Positions 1-9,133 of a stretch of 64,000 bases of DNA are shown in pieces. The DNA is taken from the NCBI RefSeq assembly GCF_000758725.1, contig NZ_CP009428.1, forward strand, positions 868,001 to 932,000, read 5' to 3'. The translations under genes were made by a program, and so were the position numbers. Under the pieces are notes generated by a model. The model searched no databases. It saw only the letters and a list, made by a program, of their open reading frames with translations, and was not told the origin of the DNA. How positions within the stretch are numbered: the stretch's first letter is position 1; every line of letters begins with the position of its first letter. This DNA comes from Paenibacillus odorifer (GTDB lineage Bacteria; Bacillota; Bacilli; Paenibacillales; Paenibacillaceae).

Positions 1-158
1 TGCATTTCGTCTACATAGGATTGGATCTTACTCTTTGGCGCTGCCTTAGCTTGTTGCTCATCCTTAGTTGCAGCTGCAGCCATGGATGAGAACAGAGAGA
101 GCAGAAGAGCGGTGACAAGTGTCAATGATAAGAAGGATTTCTGGATTCGCGTAGTCAT
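1..158 (-). CDS. Secreted protein, N-terminal fragment (cut by window edge)
   Basis: Only the first 52 codons are inside the window. They begin at an ATG (158-156) with an AAAGGAG ribosome binding site a few bases upstream on the minus strand. The fragment starts MTTRIQKSFLSLTLVTALLL and continues through a hydrophobic stretch to an alanine-rich SMAAAA segment, a classical Sec signal peptide with likely cleavage after AAA. After that comes a charged Lys/Gln/Glu-rich segment (KDEQQAKAAPKSK). No catalytic domain is visible, so the function cannot be assigned. A cre-like box about 100 bp upstream suggests catabolite control. Confidence 0.75.
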   Translation of the reverse strand, partial: MTTRIQKSFLSLTLVTALLLSLFSSMAAAATKDEQQAKAAPKSKIQSYVDEM

Positions 159-255
159 TGAATTCTCCTTTGTGAGATAAATTTAGGATGCTTGGACCTG
201 GCTTTGACGCTGTACTTGGTGGTTAGATGAACACGAACACCTCCAATGTTATTTT

Positions 256-269
256 TGTAAACGCTTTCT
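256..269. promoter_or_regulatory. cre-like CcpA box
   Basis: TGTAAACGCTTTCT matches the catabolite-responsive-element consensus TGWAANCGNTNWCA except at the last base. It lies about 100 bp upstream of the minus-strand secreted-protein start at 158, where CcpA could repress that gene. The rest of 159-460 is AT-rich and shows no gene. Confidence 0.5.
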
Positions 270-461
270 GAATATACCCTAACATAGAATTCACTCAGCG
301 AGTACCTTACTAATTTGTGGCAAATTCATATAAGAATTAGTGATTTAAATTAATTTTCCCCACAGTTGGATAAAGAAATTATTTAAATATCCCTACTCGT
401 AGAAATTGGTTATTCAATAGGATTATCTCTAGCTGCCCGTTATACAAAAAAGAAATATAAC

Positions 462-490
462 ATGACAAAAGCATATATATTAGATATGAT
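462..490 (+). promoter_or_regulatory. Sigma-A promoter of the cobalamin operon
   Basis: A -35 hexamer ATGACA (462-467) and a -10 hexamer TATGAT (485-490) are separated by exactly 17 bp. Transcription would start near 497, about 15 nt before the first helix of the riboswitch aptamer. This placement supports the pair being the real promoter. Confidence 0.7.
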
Positions 491-511
491 GAAGCATGAA
501 AATTTAAAATT

Positions 512-691
512 AGAAATAGGTGCCAACTATGAATGTTGCGGAAGTACAATCATAGATTGGTTAAATGGAAAGCGGGTGTGAATCCCGCGCGGTCCCGCCG
601 CTGTAAAAGAGGAGTCCTTGCAAAATGCCACTGGGAAACTGGGAAGGCAGCAAGGGTGATGATACTTGAGCCAGAATATCTGCCTTTTTCT
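512..691 (+). promoter_or_regulatory. Cobalamin (B12) riboswitch aptamer
   Basis: The region has the hallmark conserved blocks of the cobalamin riboswitch: AGGTGCC near the 5' end (518-524), the central block running from AAAGCGGGTG through AATCCCGCGCGGTCCCGCC to GCTGT (about 569-604), and the B12-box-like GAGCCAGAATATCTGCC at 668-684. Closing helix P1 can form between AGAAATAGG (512-520) and CCTTTTTCT (683-691), with a single T-T mismatch. A 67-codon reading frame across the aptamer is not a gene. The downstream genes fit corrinoid uptake, as expected for repression when B12 is plentiful. Confidence 0.95.
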
Positions 692-720
692 GTTACACCA
701 TCAAACTCTACGATCGATAG

Positions 721-803
721 AGAGGTGCTTGAATAGTGTTTGCCAGCTAGTATTGTGGTTCACTATCTTAACCTCTTGACGTTTATGTTGAGTGGTTTTT
801 TTT
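721..803 (+). terminator. Riboswitch expression platform: antiterminator and intrinsic terminator
   Basis: A terminator hairpin pairs 772-780 with 787-795 (CCTCTTGAC against TGTTGAGTGG, with one mismatch and wobbles) and is followed by eight Ts (796-803). The bases at its left arm can instead pair upstream: AGAGGT (721-726) with ACCTCT (771-776), continued by ATAGTG (733-738) with CACTAT (761-766). The two folds share 772-776 and so exclude each other. This is the layout expected for transcriptional OFF control by bound B12. Confidence 0.85.
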
Positions 804-865
804 GTGGTTATAAGAAAGTTTATTCTGTTTTTTATCATAGGTATGAAGGGAAGGGTTATGGAAAA

Positions 866-3800
866 ATGAAGAAAAATAAGTTTTTAGCGTGGTTACTCAT
901 TGTAGCTGTATTTATCACGACATTCTCTACAAGTGTTATCCCAGCTCAAGCAAATGGAGCAAGCTCTACCCTTAAAGGGTATGTATCTGTATCCGTAGAG
1001 AAATTCACCTTAGGCCAAGGGTATATTAAGGAACCTATTAAAGTTCCGATTTATGAAGGCGATAATGGCGCATCTTTAATAACACGTGCGCTAGGAGATG
1101 GGAATTATAGACATTTAGGAAATATAGATAGTGGTTTTTATTTATCAGAAGTTAAAGATAGTGGCAGAAGCGAAGTCAATATTCCACAATATATTTTAGA
1201 TATGATTTCAGCCGATGGGAATACAGTCGGCACTAAAGCAGACCCAGAGTGGTTAAGTCAGTTTGACTACACCTCCATGTCGGGTTGGATGTATGCAGTA
1301 AATAATGTGTTTCCTCCGTTTGGGATGACCGATTATAAGCCTCAAGACGGTGACATCATTCGAACTCAGTTCACCACTTATGGCTATGGTTCTGATCTTG
1401 GTGGCTGGGGAGAAATCCCCGTTCAACTTGCCAATAAGGATGCTTTAACTGCGGAAATCGCCGAGATTAACAGTGACCCTAATAAAGAAACTATTTTGGA
1501 CAGACCAGTAGTACAATCGGCAGTTTATCAAGCCTATTCCGTGCTCGAAAATATGGCAAGCTCTCAAATAAGTGTAGATCATGCACTTGTAGGGCTTAAC
1601 CATGCATTAGACATAGAACCCCCTGTTATTACAGTAAGTGGCATACAAGATAAACAGGAAGTATCCAATAAAGAAATAAGCTTCAAAGTAGCTGTCACAG
1701 ACAATGTATATAGTGACATCATTCCAGAAGTGAAGCTGAATGGTGTTACTTTATCACCTGCGAATGGGGAGTACAAAGCTTCTCTGAATTCAGGCAGTAA
1801 TGCAATTACTGTAACGGCTCTTGACGGAGCTGGAAACAAAACAAATGTAACTTATCAAGTTACTTACAAACTGGAAACTACAGTTGCCGTCAAACAACAG
1901 TTAGATAAAAGCCTTGCCTATATTCTAAACACTGTAAAGAATCCGTCGTTTGGTACAGGTAGTGGAGAATGGTCGATCCTTTCTCTGGCACGGGCGAACT
2001 ATACAGTACCTAACGGTTATTACGATCTTTATTACAACAATGTAGCGACGAAAATAGCATCGATCATTAAAGAGGATGGAAAACTCGACGCCAATAAAAG
2101 CACAGAGAATTCCAGAGCGATTCTAGGGCTTACCTCTATCGGAAAAGATATCACAAATGTTGCGGGATATGATCTGAGAAAAGCACTCGCTGATTATCAA
2201 TATATCCAAAAGCAAGGCAATAATGGTCCGATTTTTGCTCTGATTGCGCTAGATAGCCATAACTATGAGATCCCTGTAGTTGATGGAGTTACAGAACAGA
2301 CCACAAGAGAAAAACTAGTTCAGTATATTTTAGATAAAGAGGTTAAAAAAGGTACAGAAGAAGCTGGTGGCTGGGCATTAGGCGTAACCAAAGCAGATGT
2401 CGATATGACTGCGATGGCGATGCAAGCTCTTGCACCTTATTATGCAACCCGAGATGATGTAAAAGCCGCCGTGGATCGGGCCATCCAATGGCTGTCCGAT
2501 AACCAAAACAATCAAGGCGGATTTACAAGCTGGGGAAGCACTAGCAGCGAAAGTATCTCACAGGTAATTGTAGCCTTAACTGGTGTGGGCGTAGATCCGC
2601 ACACGGACGCTAGATTTGTTAAAAGTGGAAATTCGCTTATTGATGCACTGCTTAGCTTTGCTGCACCTGAGGGTGGATTTAAGCATATCCTCACAGGCAA
2701 AGTGGACAATATGGCAACGGACCAAGGTACGTATGCACTTGTGTCTTATGATCGTCTGATCAATCATAGCAACCGTCTCTTTGATATGAATGATGTGAAA
2801 GTGGAACAACCAGAAGAACCGGGGCCTGGGCAACCAGAGGGTCCGAAAGAATTTCCGTTACCTTCTGGGGAGAACCCGAAAGTTGAAATCCCAAATGACG
2901 CTAATGATTATATCGTTCCGATCAGCACTGGAGATAGCAACAAAGAAATCACAGTAGCTATTCCGGAGGGAAATCAATCGAAGGTTAGTGTCAATTTACC
3001 AAGTAACAGCGACCTTCCTCAGATAGAGGCCATAAAAGGTAACGTATCTGTAGTCATTCCTAAGGGTGCAAAAGTTACAAGTGGGGATGCCTCTGCAATT
3101 GAACTGATTTCAGCTTTAACCGGTGGAGAATCTGCACTAAAAGATAGCGTGAATCAGATTATTCCCGGGGACAAGAAGCTTGATAACATTCTTCAAACAT
3201 TTTCCATGGGTGGTAGTGCAAGAGTAGAATTCAGTCAATTTATTACGTTAACCTTTAAGGACCTTAAAGGAAAAGATGCAGCTTATATTCAAAATGGCAC
3301 TCCTCATGCCATTCAAAAATTTGCAAGTGATGACTTAGGTTTTGCAAGCGGTAAGTCTGAGTATGCCTATGATAGTGGAAATGATTTAATTGTAAAAACC
3401 AATCACTTCACTGACTACATTGCTTATGCTTCCAGTGCAGTACAAACACCTGGCGGCGACGGTGGTAACGGTAATGGCGGAGGTAATGGTAGTGGAAATG
3501 GTGAAGGAAATGGCGGCAACAATGGTGGCGGAACCACTCCATCGAAACCATATGTAATCCTGTCCGTGGATAAGCTTACGATTAATAAGGGATATGTTGT
3601 TCCATCTGTACAGGTAGAGCTACAATCTGGTGACACAGTGTGGTCTGTACTAAAAAGAGTGCTGGATAGCCGCGGTATCGACTATAGAGATTCCTGGAAC
3701 AGTGACTTTGGAAGTGTATATGTTGAATCCATAGCTGGTGATGGGGAATTTGACCATGGCAGCGGCAGTGGATGGATGTATAATGTGAATGGGAAATATC

Positions 3801-5539
3801 CTAATTATGGTGCATCTTCATATGACCTAAGTGCCGGGGACAGAATTCAGTGGCGTTATACTACGAATTTGGGTGTGGATCTAAATGCACCGATACCAAC
3901 GATGAGCCCAACCCCAACGCCTAAGCCTGGTGCTACTCCGGCTCCTGGTGGGGGAGCTACTCCGGAAGGCAGTGGTGATCCAAATGTGAGTCCATCTCCA
4001 ACAGTGACTCCTAAGGATCCTACCCAGAATACGAATGATATTAAACAACTGTATACAGATGCTGATAAGATCTCTTCCTGGGCCTATTCAGCGATTGAAA
4101 CAGCTACAGTAAAAGGATATATCCAAGGGAACAATGGTCAGGTGAATCCGAAGGCTTATATCACAAGAGCGGAGTTCACTAAGATTCTCGTTTCTGCATT
4201 AGAACTTGATATTAAGAGTGATAAAGGCATTACCTATAAGGATGTCGCTCTAGGCGATTGGTTCTATCCATATGTGAATGCTGCGCATAAGGCAGGTCTA
4301 ATCACAGGCTTTAATAATGAATTTAAGCCGAATGACAAGATTACTCGTGAGCAGATGGCCGCAATTATCGTCAGAGCATTGGCCATCCCGGCGACGAAGC
4401 CTGGAACAGCGATTAAAGATATCAACACAGTATCGGCATGGGCCAAAGCAGATGTAGAGACCGTTGTTGCGACTGGTTTGATGTTAGGTGATGATAATCA
4501 ATTTAAGCCTAAAGAGCTAGTAACCAGAGAAATGGCGGCTGTTGTAGCTACTAGAACCCATGATTATAAGAGTGGGAACAAAGTGGTTAGTCCAACTATT
4601 CAGAATACAGCAGTTAGTTCTTACATTCAGAACACAGCTGCCTTTTTGCAAAAAACAGTAACAAACCCGGTCATCTCCTCGGTTGGCGGGGACTGGACAG
4701 TCTTCGGGCTGGCACGTTCAGGTGTGAAGGTTCCAGATAGTTATTACACTAAGTACTATGCAAATGTAGAAGCGACTCTTAAAGAAAAATCAGGGAAGCT
4801 GCATAGCGTAAAATATACGGAATATGATAGAGTTATTTTGGCATTAACTTCAATCAACAAAAATATTGATAAAGTGGCGGGTTATAACCTACTGGAACCG
4901 CTCGCGGATTTTGATACTGTAATTAAGCAAGGTATTAATGGACCTGTGTTTGCTCTCATTGCACTGGACAGTAATCATTACGACATTCCAGTGGTTAAGG
5001 ATGTAAAGACGCAGACGACTAGAGAGATGCTCATTGATTATATTTTGGGCAGAGAGATCAGCGGCGGTGGATGGGCACTAGGCAGTAATGCTACAGCGGC
5101 TGATCCAGATATCACGGGGATGGTCATTCAAGGCTTAACGCCTTATTACAAAACCAACGCCAAAGTAATAGCTGCTGTGGACCGGGGGATTGCTTGGTTA
5201 TCCAAAACACAGACAGCAGACGGTGGTTTTGCAAGCTGGGAATCTACAAATTCCGAAAGCATCGCTCAGGTGATTGTAGCTTTAACTGGCCTTGGTATTG
5301 ACCCGCATAAGGATTCCAGATTTATTAAAAATGGACATTCCGCAGTAGACGCATTGCTTAGTTTTGCTGCACCTGAAGGTGGCTTTTATCACGTGAAGCA
5401 GGGTGGAGTAGGCAATGGAGGCGCGCAACCAGGAGAAGTAGATCTTATGGCTACGGATCAGGCGATGTATGCACTGGTTTCCTATGATCGGCTCGTTAAT
5501 GGCCAGACACGTCTTTATGATATGACAGACGTCAAATAG
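866..5539 (+). CDS. SLH-anchored transcobalamin-like corrinoid-binding protein (two DUF4430, two alpha/alpha toroids)
   Basis: This 1557-residue exoprotein starts at ATG 866 (MKKNKFLAWLLIV, signal peptide ending near PAQA), with a GAAGGGAAGGG site upstream. The frame extends further upstream only through the riboswitch terminator. Domains in order are DUF4430/transcobalamin C-terminal-like (about 37-185, motif SGWMYAVNNVFPPFG), an Ig-like domain (250-332), a terpenoid-cyclase-like alpha/alpha toroid (334-645), a beta-rich domain (680-855), a Gly/Asn linker, a second DUF4430 (895-1010, SGWMYNVNGKYPNYG), a Thr/Pro linker, three SLH motifs (1055-1240) and a second toroid (1248-1557). Toroids 1 and 2 are clear duplicates. 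Human intrinsic factor and transcobalamin combine the same two folds, an alpha6/alpha6 barrel and a DUF4430-like beta domain, to hold B12. With the riboswitch, I infer cell-wall capture of cobalamin. Binding itself is not shown by sequence. Confidence 0.85.
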   Translation: MKKNKFLAWLLIVAVFITTFSTSVIPAQANGASSTLKGYVSVSVEKFTLGQGYIKEPIKVPIYEGDNGASLITRALGDGNYRHLGNIDSGFYLSEVKDSGRSEVNIPQYILDMISADGNTVGTKADPEWLSQFDYTSMSGWMYAVNNVFPPFGMTDYKPQDGDIIRTQFTTYGYGSDLGGWGEIPVQLANKDALTAEIAEINSDPNKETILDRPVVQSAVYQAYSVLENMASSQISVDHALVGLNHALDIEPPVITVSGIQDKQEVSNKEISFKVAVTDNVYSDIIPEVKLNGVTLSPANGEYKASLNSGSNAITVTALDGAGNKTNVTYQVTYKLETTVAVKQQLDKSLAYILNTVKNPSFGTGSGEWSILSLARANYTVPNGYYDLYYNNVATKIASIIKEDGKLDANKSTENSRAILGLTSIGKDITNVAGYDLRKALADYQYIQKQGNNGPIFALIALDSHNYEIPVVDGVTEQTTREKLVQYILDKEVKKGTEEAGGWALGVTKADVDMTAMAMQALAPYYATRDDVKAAVDRAIQWLSDNQNNQGGFTSWGSTSSESISQVIVALTGVGVDPHTDARFVKSGNSLIDALLSFAAPEGGFKHILTGKVDNMATDQGTYALVSYDRLINHSNRLFDMNDVKVEQPEEPGPGQPEGPKEFPLPSGENPKVEIPNDANDYIVPISTGDSNKEITVAIPEGNQSKVSVNLPSNSDLPQIEAIKGNVSVVIPKGAKVTSGDASAIELISALTGGESALKDSVNQIIPGDKKLDNILQTFSMGGSARVEFSQFITLTFKDLKGKDAAYIQNGTPHAIQKFASDDLGFASGKSEYAYDSGNDLIVKTNHFTDYIAYASSAVQTPGGDGGNGNGGGNGSGNGEGNGGNNGGGTTPSKPYVILSVDKLTINKGYVVPSVQVELQSGDTVWSVLKRVLDSRGIDYRDSWNSDFGSVYVESIAGDGEFDHGSGSGWMYNVNGKYPNYGASSYDLSAGDRIQWRYTTNLGVDLNAPIPTMSPTPTPKPGATPAPGGGATPEGSGDPNVSPSPTVTPKDPTQNTNDIKQLYTDADKISSWAYSAIETATVKGYIQGNNGQVNPKAYITRAEFTKILVSALELDIKSDKGITYKDVALGDWFYPYVNAAHKAGLITGFNNEFKPNDKITREQMAAIIVRALAIPATKPGTAIKDINTVSAWAKADVETVVATGLMLGDDNQFKPKELVTREMAAVVATRTHDYKSGNKVVSPTIQNTAVSSYIQNTAAFLQKTVTNPVISSVGGDWTVFGLARSGVKVPDSYYTKYYANVEATLKEKSGKLHSVKYTEYDRVILALTSINKNIDKVAGYNLLEPLADFDTVIKQGINGPVFALIALDSNHYDIPVVKDVKTQTTREMLIDYILGREISGGGWALGSNATAADPDITGMVIQGLTPYYKTNAKVIAAVDRGIAWLSKTQTADGGFASWESTNSESIAQVIVALTGLGIDPHKDSRFIKNGHSAVDALLSFAAPEGGFYHVKQGGVGNGGAQPGEVDLMATDQAMYALVSYDRLVNGQTRLYDMTDVK

Positions 5540-5555
5540 AATTTTATTTAGAGAG

Positions 5556-5588
5556 ATAAGCAAGGGTAGCGTGTATACCCTTGCTTAT
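5556..5588 (+). terminator. Strong intercistronic hairpin after the surface protein gene
   Basis: ATAAGCAAGGGTA (5556-5568) pairs perfectly over 13 bp with TACCCTTGCTTAT (5576-5588) around a 7-nt loop. Only a short T-rich tail follows, so it is probably a leaky terminator or a 3'-end stabiliser. Either would give more surface protein than transporter from one transcript. Confidence 0.6.
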
Positions 5589-5610
5589 TATTTAAGGTGG
5601 GACTAGAGAA

Positions 5611-6600
5611 ATGAACAAGAAGAAATGGTTAACAGCGATACTAATCATAGGTGTATTGGCTATCGCCTTCTTTTGGGGCGGGGATTACCAGAAGAGCCCA
5701 AACAAGGTCGCTAATAGTAGCGTTGAGACACAGGTTATAGAGCCAGAGAACACTGCTTCCGCAACAAATGTTGATGTTGAACCCACTGAGGCAATCGCTA
5801 CTGAGACAACAGAGATAACACCGTCAGCTACGCCAAGTGAAACAGCTAAGCCTATTGAAACCCTAAAACCAAATGAATCGGCAACACCAACGGAAGCTGT
5901 AACACCAACAGGAACTGCAGCACCAACAGAAGTTGTAACACCGGTCGTAACAACAAAACCTGCTGCAACGAAGCAACCGACCGCAACGCCGAAAGCGGCT
6001 AAAACGCCCGTGCCGGAAACGAAAGCGACGGCAAAACCCGTAACAAAACCTGATTCAAAAGTAGCGACAACAGAAACCAAGCAGGAACCGAAAAAGGATA
6101 AATTTCTTACCGATCCAGTGCCGAGCGGGAAACCTAAACCAGTGGAATGGCAAGATGCAACAGTAGATAAGAAGAAGCAATTAACGGCTACCTTGTCCGT
6201 CTCAGCGGCAACAATTTTAGATAACATGGATATTTTTAATGAGGATAAGCTTGAAGTATTGCCGGCAGATGGTATCATTTATAAAGCGCAGAAGGTAACC
6301 TTTTATGAAGGTGAGTCTGTGTTTGATGTTCTACTAAGAGAAATGAAGAAGAATAAAATCCATATGGAATTTAGCATGACGCCGATCTATAACAGTAATT
6401 ATATTGAAGGCATAAATAATCTGTATGAATTTGATGCTGGAGAGCTCAGTGGATGGATGTACAAAGTAAATGGCTGGTTCCCTAACTACGGCAGTAGCCG
6501 TTATGTTCTCAAAGATGGCGATGTCATTGATTGGGTATACACTTGTGATCTAGGTCGAGATGTAGGTGGGTATGTAGCCACAGGAGGAGCTCAGAAATAA
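5611..6600 (+). CDS. Membrane-tethered DUF4430 (transcobalamin C-terminal-like) protein
   Basis: This 329-residue protein has an N-terminal hydrophobic helix (about 6-22, KKWLTAILIIGVLAIAFFWG) without a lipobox, so it is probably a signal anchor. A long Thr/Pro/Ala/Lys-rich spacer (about 45-180) would span the cell wall. A C-terminal DUF4430 domain (about 195-325) carries the family motif SGWMYKVNGWFPNYG and an ending like that of the upstream SLH protein (GDVIDWVYTCDLGRDVGG). It has no toroid domain and sits between the surface protein and the ECF genes. I infer a relay that passes corrinoid from the wall protein to the membrane transporter. It ends one base into the next gene's ATG. The large opposite-strand frame here arises from the biased Thr/Pro codons and is not a gene. 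Confidence 0.8.
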   Translation: MNKKKWLTAILIIGVLAIAFFWGGDYQKSPNKVANSSVETQVIEPENTASATNVDVEPTEAIATETTEITPSATPSETAKPIETLKPNESATPTEAVTPTGTAAPTEVVTPVVTTKPAATKQPTATPKAAKTPVPETKATAKPVTKPDSKVATTETKQEPKKDKFLTDPVPSGKPKPVEWQDATVDKKKQLTATLSVSAATILDNMDIFNEDKLEVLPADGIIYKAQKVTFYEGESVFDVLLREMKKNKIHMEFSMTPIYNSNYIEGINNLYEFDAGELSGWMYKVNGWFPNYGSSRYVLKDGDVIDWVYTCDLGRDVGGYVATGGAQK

Positions 6601-7490
6601 TGAAGGATAGCTTTTCTACCTTTCATCCGTTTGTGAATTTTCTATATTTTGTTGTTGTATTGCTGTTTAGCATGGTGTTTATGCATCCTATATTTCAGGT
6701 GATCGCCCTTAGTAGTGCTGTAGCCTACTCAATTATGTTAAAAGGAAAAAAGGGCATCCGATTTAATCTGCTTTACATGATTCCTTTTCTGCTATTTATG
6801 GCAGTGATGAATCCTGTTTTTAATCATCAAGGGGTAACGATCTTGTTCTATTTAAACAACGGGAACCCCATTACGAAGGAATCGATTCTTTATGGCGTGG
6901 CAGCGGCGTGTATGTTTGTGACGGTAATTATTTGGTTCTCCTGTTATAACGTCGTGATGACCTCGGATAAGTTTATTTATATATTCGGAAAAATACTGCC
7001 GGCACTGTCGTTGATTTTTTCGATGGTGCTTCGTTTTGTTCCTAGATATTTAGCGCAAATCAAGGTGATTTCTAATGCTCAAAAATGTATAGGCCGGGAT
7101 GTCTCACAGGGAAATCTCCTCGCGCGTGCGCGGAATGGGATTACGATTCTCTCCATTATGACCACCTGGGCTTTGGAAAATGCGATTGAGACAGCGGATT
7201 CCATGAGATCGAGAGGGTATGGATTGCCGGGCCGTACAAGCTTTTCTATCTTTCGGTTAGATGCCCGAGACAAAGTAGTTCTCTTGATCATGACAGGCTT
7301 AATTGCGCTGGTAGCCGTAGGGGCAGTGTTGGGTGAGAACACCATGAGATTCTATCCGTCGATTAAAGCGAGCACAATTACACCTTTTAGTATTCTTATA
7401 TATATCGCTTATTTTGCGTTATGTATGATCCCAGTGCTCATCAATATGGTGGAGGAAATGAAATGGAAATCTATCGAATCGAAGAACTAA
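6600..7490 (+). CDS. ecfT: ECF transporter transmembrane (T) component
   Basis: This 296-residue integral membrane protein of the EcfT/CbiQ family has several hydrophobic helices (about 10-60, 65-85, 95-125, 135-160, 240-290). Two cytoplasmic coupling regions contain the family's Ala-Arg-Gly-type motifs: LLARARNG (about 176-183) and DSMRSRGYG (about 199-207). These contact the two ATPases in group-type ECF transporters. Its ATG overlaps the stop of the preceding gene (TAATGA), so translation is coupled. With the following ATPase and S-component genes it forms a dedicated ECF module rather than using a shared one. Confidence 0.9.
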   Translation: MKDSFSTFHPFVNFLYFVVVLLFSMVFMHPIFQVIALSSAVAYSIMLKGKKGIRFNLLYMIPFLLFMAVMNPVFNHQGVTILFYLNNGNPITKESILYGVAAACMFVTVIIWFSCYNVVMTSDKFIYIFGKILPALSLIFSMVLRFVPRYLAQIKVISNAQKCIGRDVSQGNLLARARNGITILSIMTTWALENAIETADSMRSRGYGLPGRTSFSIFRLDARDKVVLLIMTGLIALVAVGAVLGENTMRFYPSIKASTITPFSILIYIAYFALCMIPVLINMVEEMKWKSIESKN

Positions 7491-9133
7491 GCTTTACTTT
7501 TCCTGAACAAGAGCAAGCGGCTCTTTCGAATATTAATCTTACGATTGAAAGTGGAGACTTCATTACCATTTGTGGAAAGTCAGGCTGTGGCAAAAGCACT
7601 CTGCTTAGACAACTGAAAACAATCCTAACCCCACATGGCAATCGCCAAGGGGCAATTTATTATAAGGGTCAACCTGTAGAGGAGATCGATCAACGCACAC
7701 AGGCAGCGGAAATTGGTTATGTACTCCAAAGTCCGGACAATCAAATTGTGACAGATAAAGTATGGCATGAGCTTGCTTTTGGGCTTGAGAGCTTAGGGTA
7801 CGATAATTCTACGATTCGCCTGCGTGTGGCGGAAATGGCTAGTTTTTTTGGGATCCAGACCTGGTTTCATAAAAGTGTGACCGAGCTATCAGGCGGCCAG
7901 AAGCAGCTGCTTAACTTAGCATCCATAATGGCTATGCATCCCTCGGTTCTAATCCTCGATGAGCCTACCTCCCAGCTAGATCCTATTGCGGCTTCCGATT
8001 TTCTGGAGACGGTCAAAAAAATAAATCGTGAGCTGGGAACAACCGTGATCATGACCGAGCATCGTCTAGAGGATGTTCTTCCGCTTACAGATCGGTTGAT
8101 TGTGCTGAATGAGGGAGCTGTGATAGCTGATGATCCCCCGCAAAAGGTGGGCGAGGTTTTATGTAAGCTGAACCATCCGATGTTTCTGTCCATGCCCTCA
8201 CCGATGCAGATTGTTGCAGGAGTAGATCATGACTTAGTGTGGCCTGTTACTGTAAAGGAAGGACGCCAATGGTTGGATGCTTTTCTAAAGGGTAAGACTC
8301 CTGCAACGATGGCAGAAACTCAGCCTAGCACGAAAGAAGCCGGCCCTGTAGTCATAAAGTTTAAGGACGTATGGTTTAAATATGATAAAAATGGGCCGAA
8401 TGTCATTAAAGATTTGTCGTTTGAAGTGAAGCAAGGGCAATTTTATTGTATTGTTGGCGGGAATGGAACAGGGAAGACATCGACGCTGTCGCTGATGAGC
8501 GGAATCCTTCAGCCTTATAGAGGGAAAGTTCTTATCGGCGGGAGCAACCCTGCGAAGATGAATGCCAAAGCGTTGTTTACTAACAATCTGGGTATCCTCC
8601 CGCAAAATCCGCAAACCTTATTTGTGAAAAAAACAGTCGAGCTAGATTTATATGAAATGTTATCCCAGCTCTCTTTGACGAAGGAAGAAAAAAACGCCAG
8701 AGTTGAAGCTGTGGTTAAGTTCGCAGAACTGGAACATCTCCTCTCCATGCATCCGTATGATCTCAGCGGGGGAGAACAACAGCGTGCAGCGTTGGCGAAG
8801 GTCCTTTTGTTAGAACCAAAGATTCTGCTGTTGGATGAACCGACCAAAGGACTGGATGGACCCTTCAAAGAGAAGCTAGCCGTATTCCTGCAAAAGCTCA
8901 ATGCCGAAGGCGTTACTATTGTAATGGTCTCGCATGACGTTGAATTTTGTGCTAAGTATGCTGAGGTCTGCGCCATGTTTTTTGATGGAAGTATCATCAC
9001 TACGAATGAAGCACAGAAGTTTTTTGCGGGAAACAGCTTCTATACAACGGCCGCCAACCGTATGGCGCGTCATGTATGGAATGAGGGAGTAACGATAGAG
9101 GGTGTGATTGATTTATGTCAAAGAAGCAGATAA
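7463..9133 (+). CDS. ECF transporter dual ATP-binding protein (two fused ABC domains)
   Basis: I chose ATG 7463 because GGAGG at 7451-7455 is well spaced, giving 556 residues and a 28-bp overlap with the T-component gene. There are two complete ABC ATPase domains. The first has Walker A GKSGCGKST (about 37-45), signature LSGGQ (about 141) and Walker B VLILDEPTSQLD (about 160-170). The second has Walker A GGNGTGKT (about 332), signature LSGGE (about 432) and Walker B ILLLDEPTKGLD (about 450-460). Single-chain fusions of the A and A' subunits are well known in ECF transporters. Both halves keep their catalytic motifs, so both sites should be active. It powers uptake with the T and S proteins encoded on either side. 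Confidence 0.92.
   Translation: MEIYRIEELSFTFPEQEQAALSNINLTIESGDFITICGKSGCGKSTLLRQLKTILTPHGNRQGAIYYKGQPVEEIDQRTQAAEIGYVLQSPDNQIVTDKVWHELAFGLESLGYDNSTIRLRVAEMASFFGIQTWFHKSVTELSGGQKQLLNLASIMAMHPSVLILDEPTSQLDPIAASDFLETVKKINRELGTTVIMTEHRLEDVLPLTDRLIVLNEGAVIADDPPQKVGEVLCKLNHPMFLSMPSPMQIVAGVDHDLVWPVTVKEGRQWLDAFLKGKTPATMAETQPSTKEAGPVVIKFKDVWFKYDKNGPNVIKDLSFEVKQGQFYCIVGGNGTGKTSTLSLMSGILQPYRGKVLIGGSNPAKMNAKALFTNNLGILPQNPQTLFVKKTVELDLYEMLSQLSLTKEEKNARVEAVVKFAELEHLLSMHPYDLSGGEQQRAALAKVLLLEPKILLLDEPTKGLDGPFKEKLAVFLQKLNAEGVTIVMVSHDVEFCAKYAEVCAMFFDGSIITTNEAQKFFAGNSFYTTAANRMARHVWNEGVTIEGVIDLCQRSR

Noticed and set aside
533..736. 67-codon open frame over the riboswitch
   Set aside because: It spans conserved cobalamin aptamer elements and has no ribosome binding site; the RNA explains the sequence.
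740..865. N-terminal extension of the SLH corrinoid-binding protein
   Set aside because: It crosses the riboswitch terminator and lacks a signal peptide at its start; ATG 866 begins a proper signal peptide with a ribosome binding site.
5685..6278. 197-codon minus-strand frame opposite the tethered DUF4430 gene
   Set aside because: The frame is open only because Thr/Pro/Ala/Lys codons in the linker avoid stops on the other strand; the predicted product is low-complexity Val/Ser/Gly.
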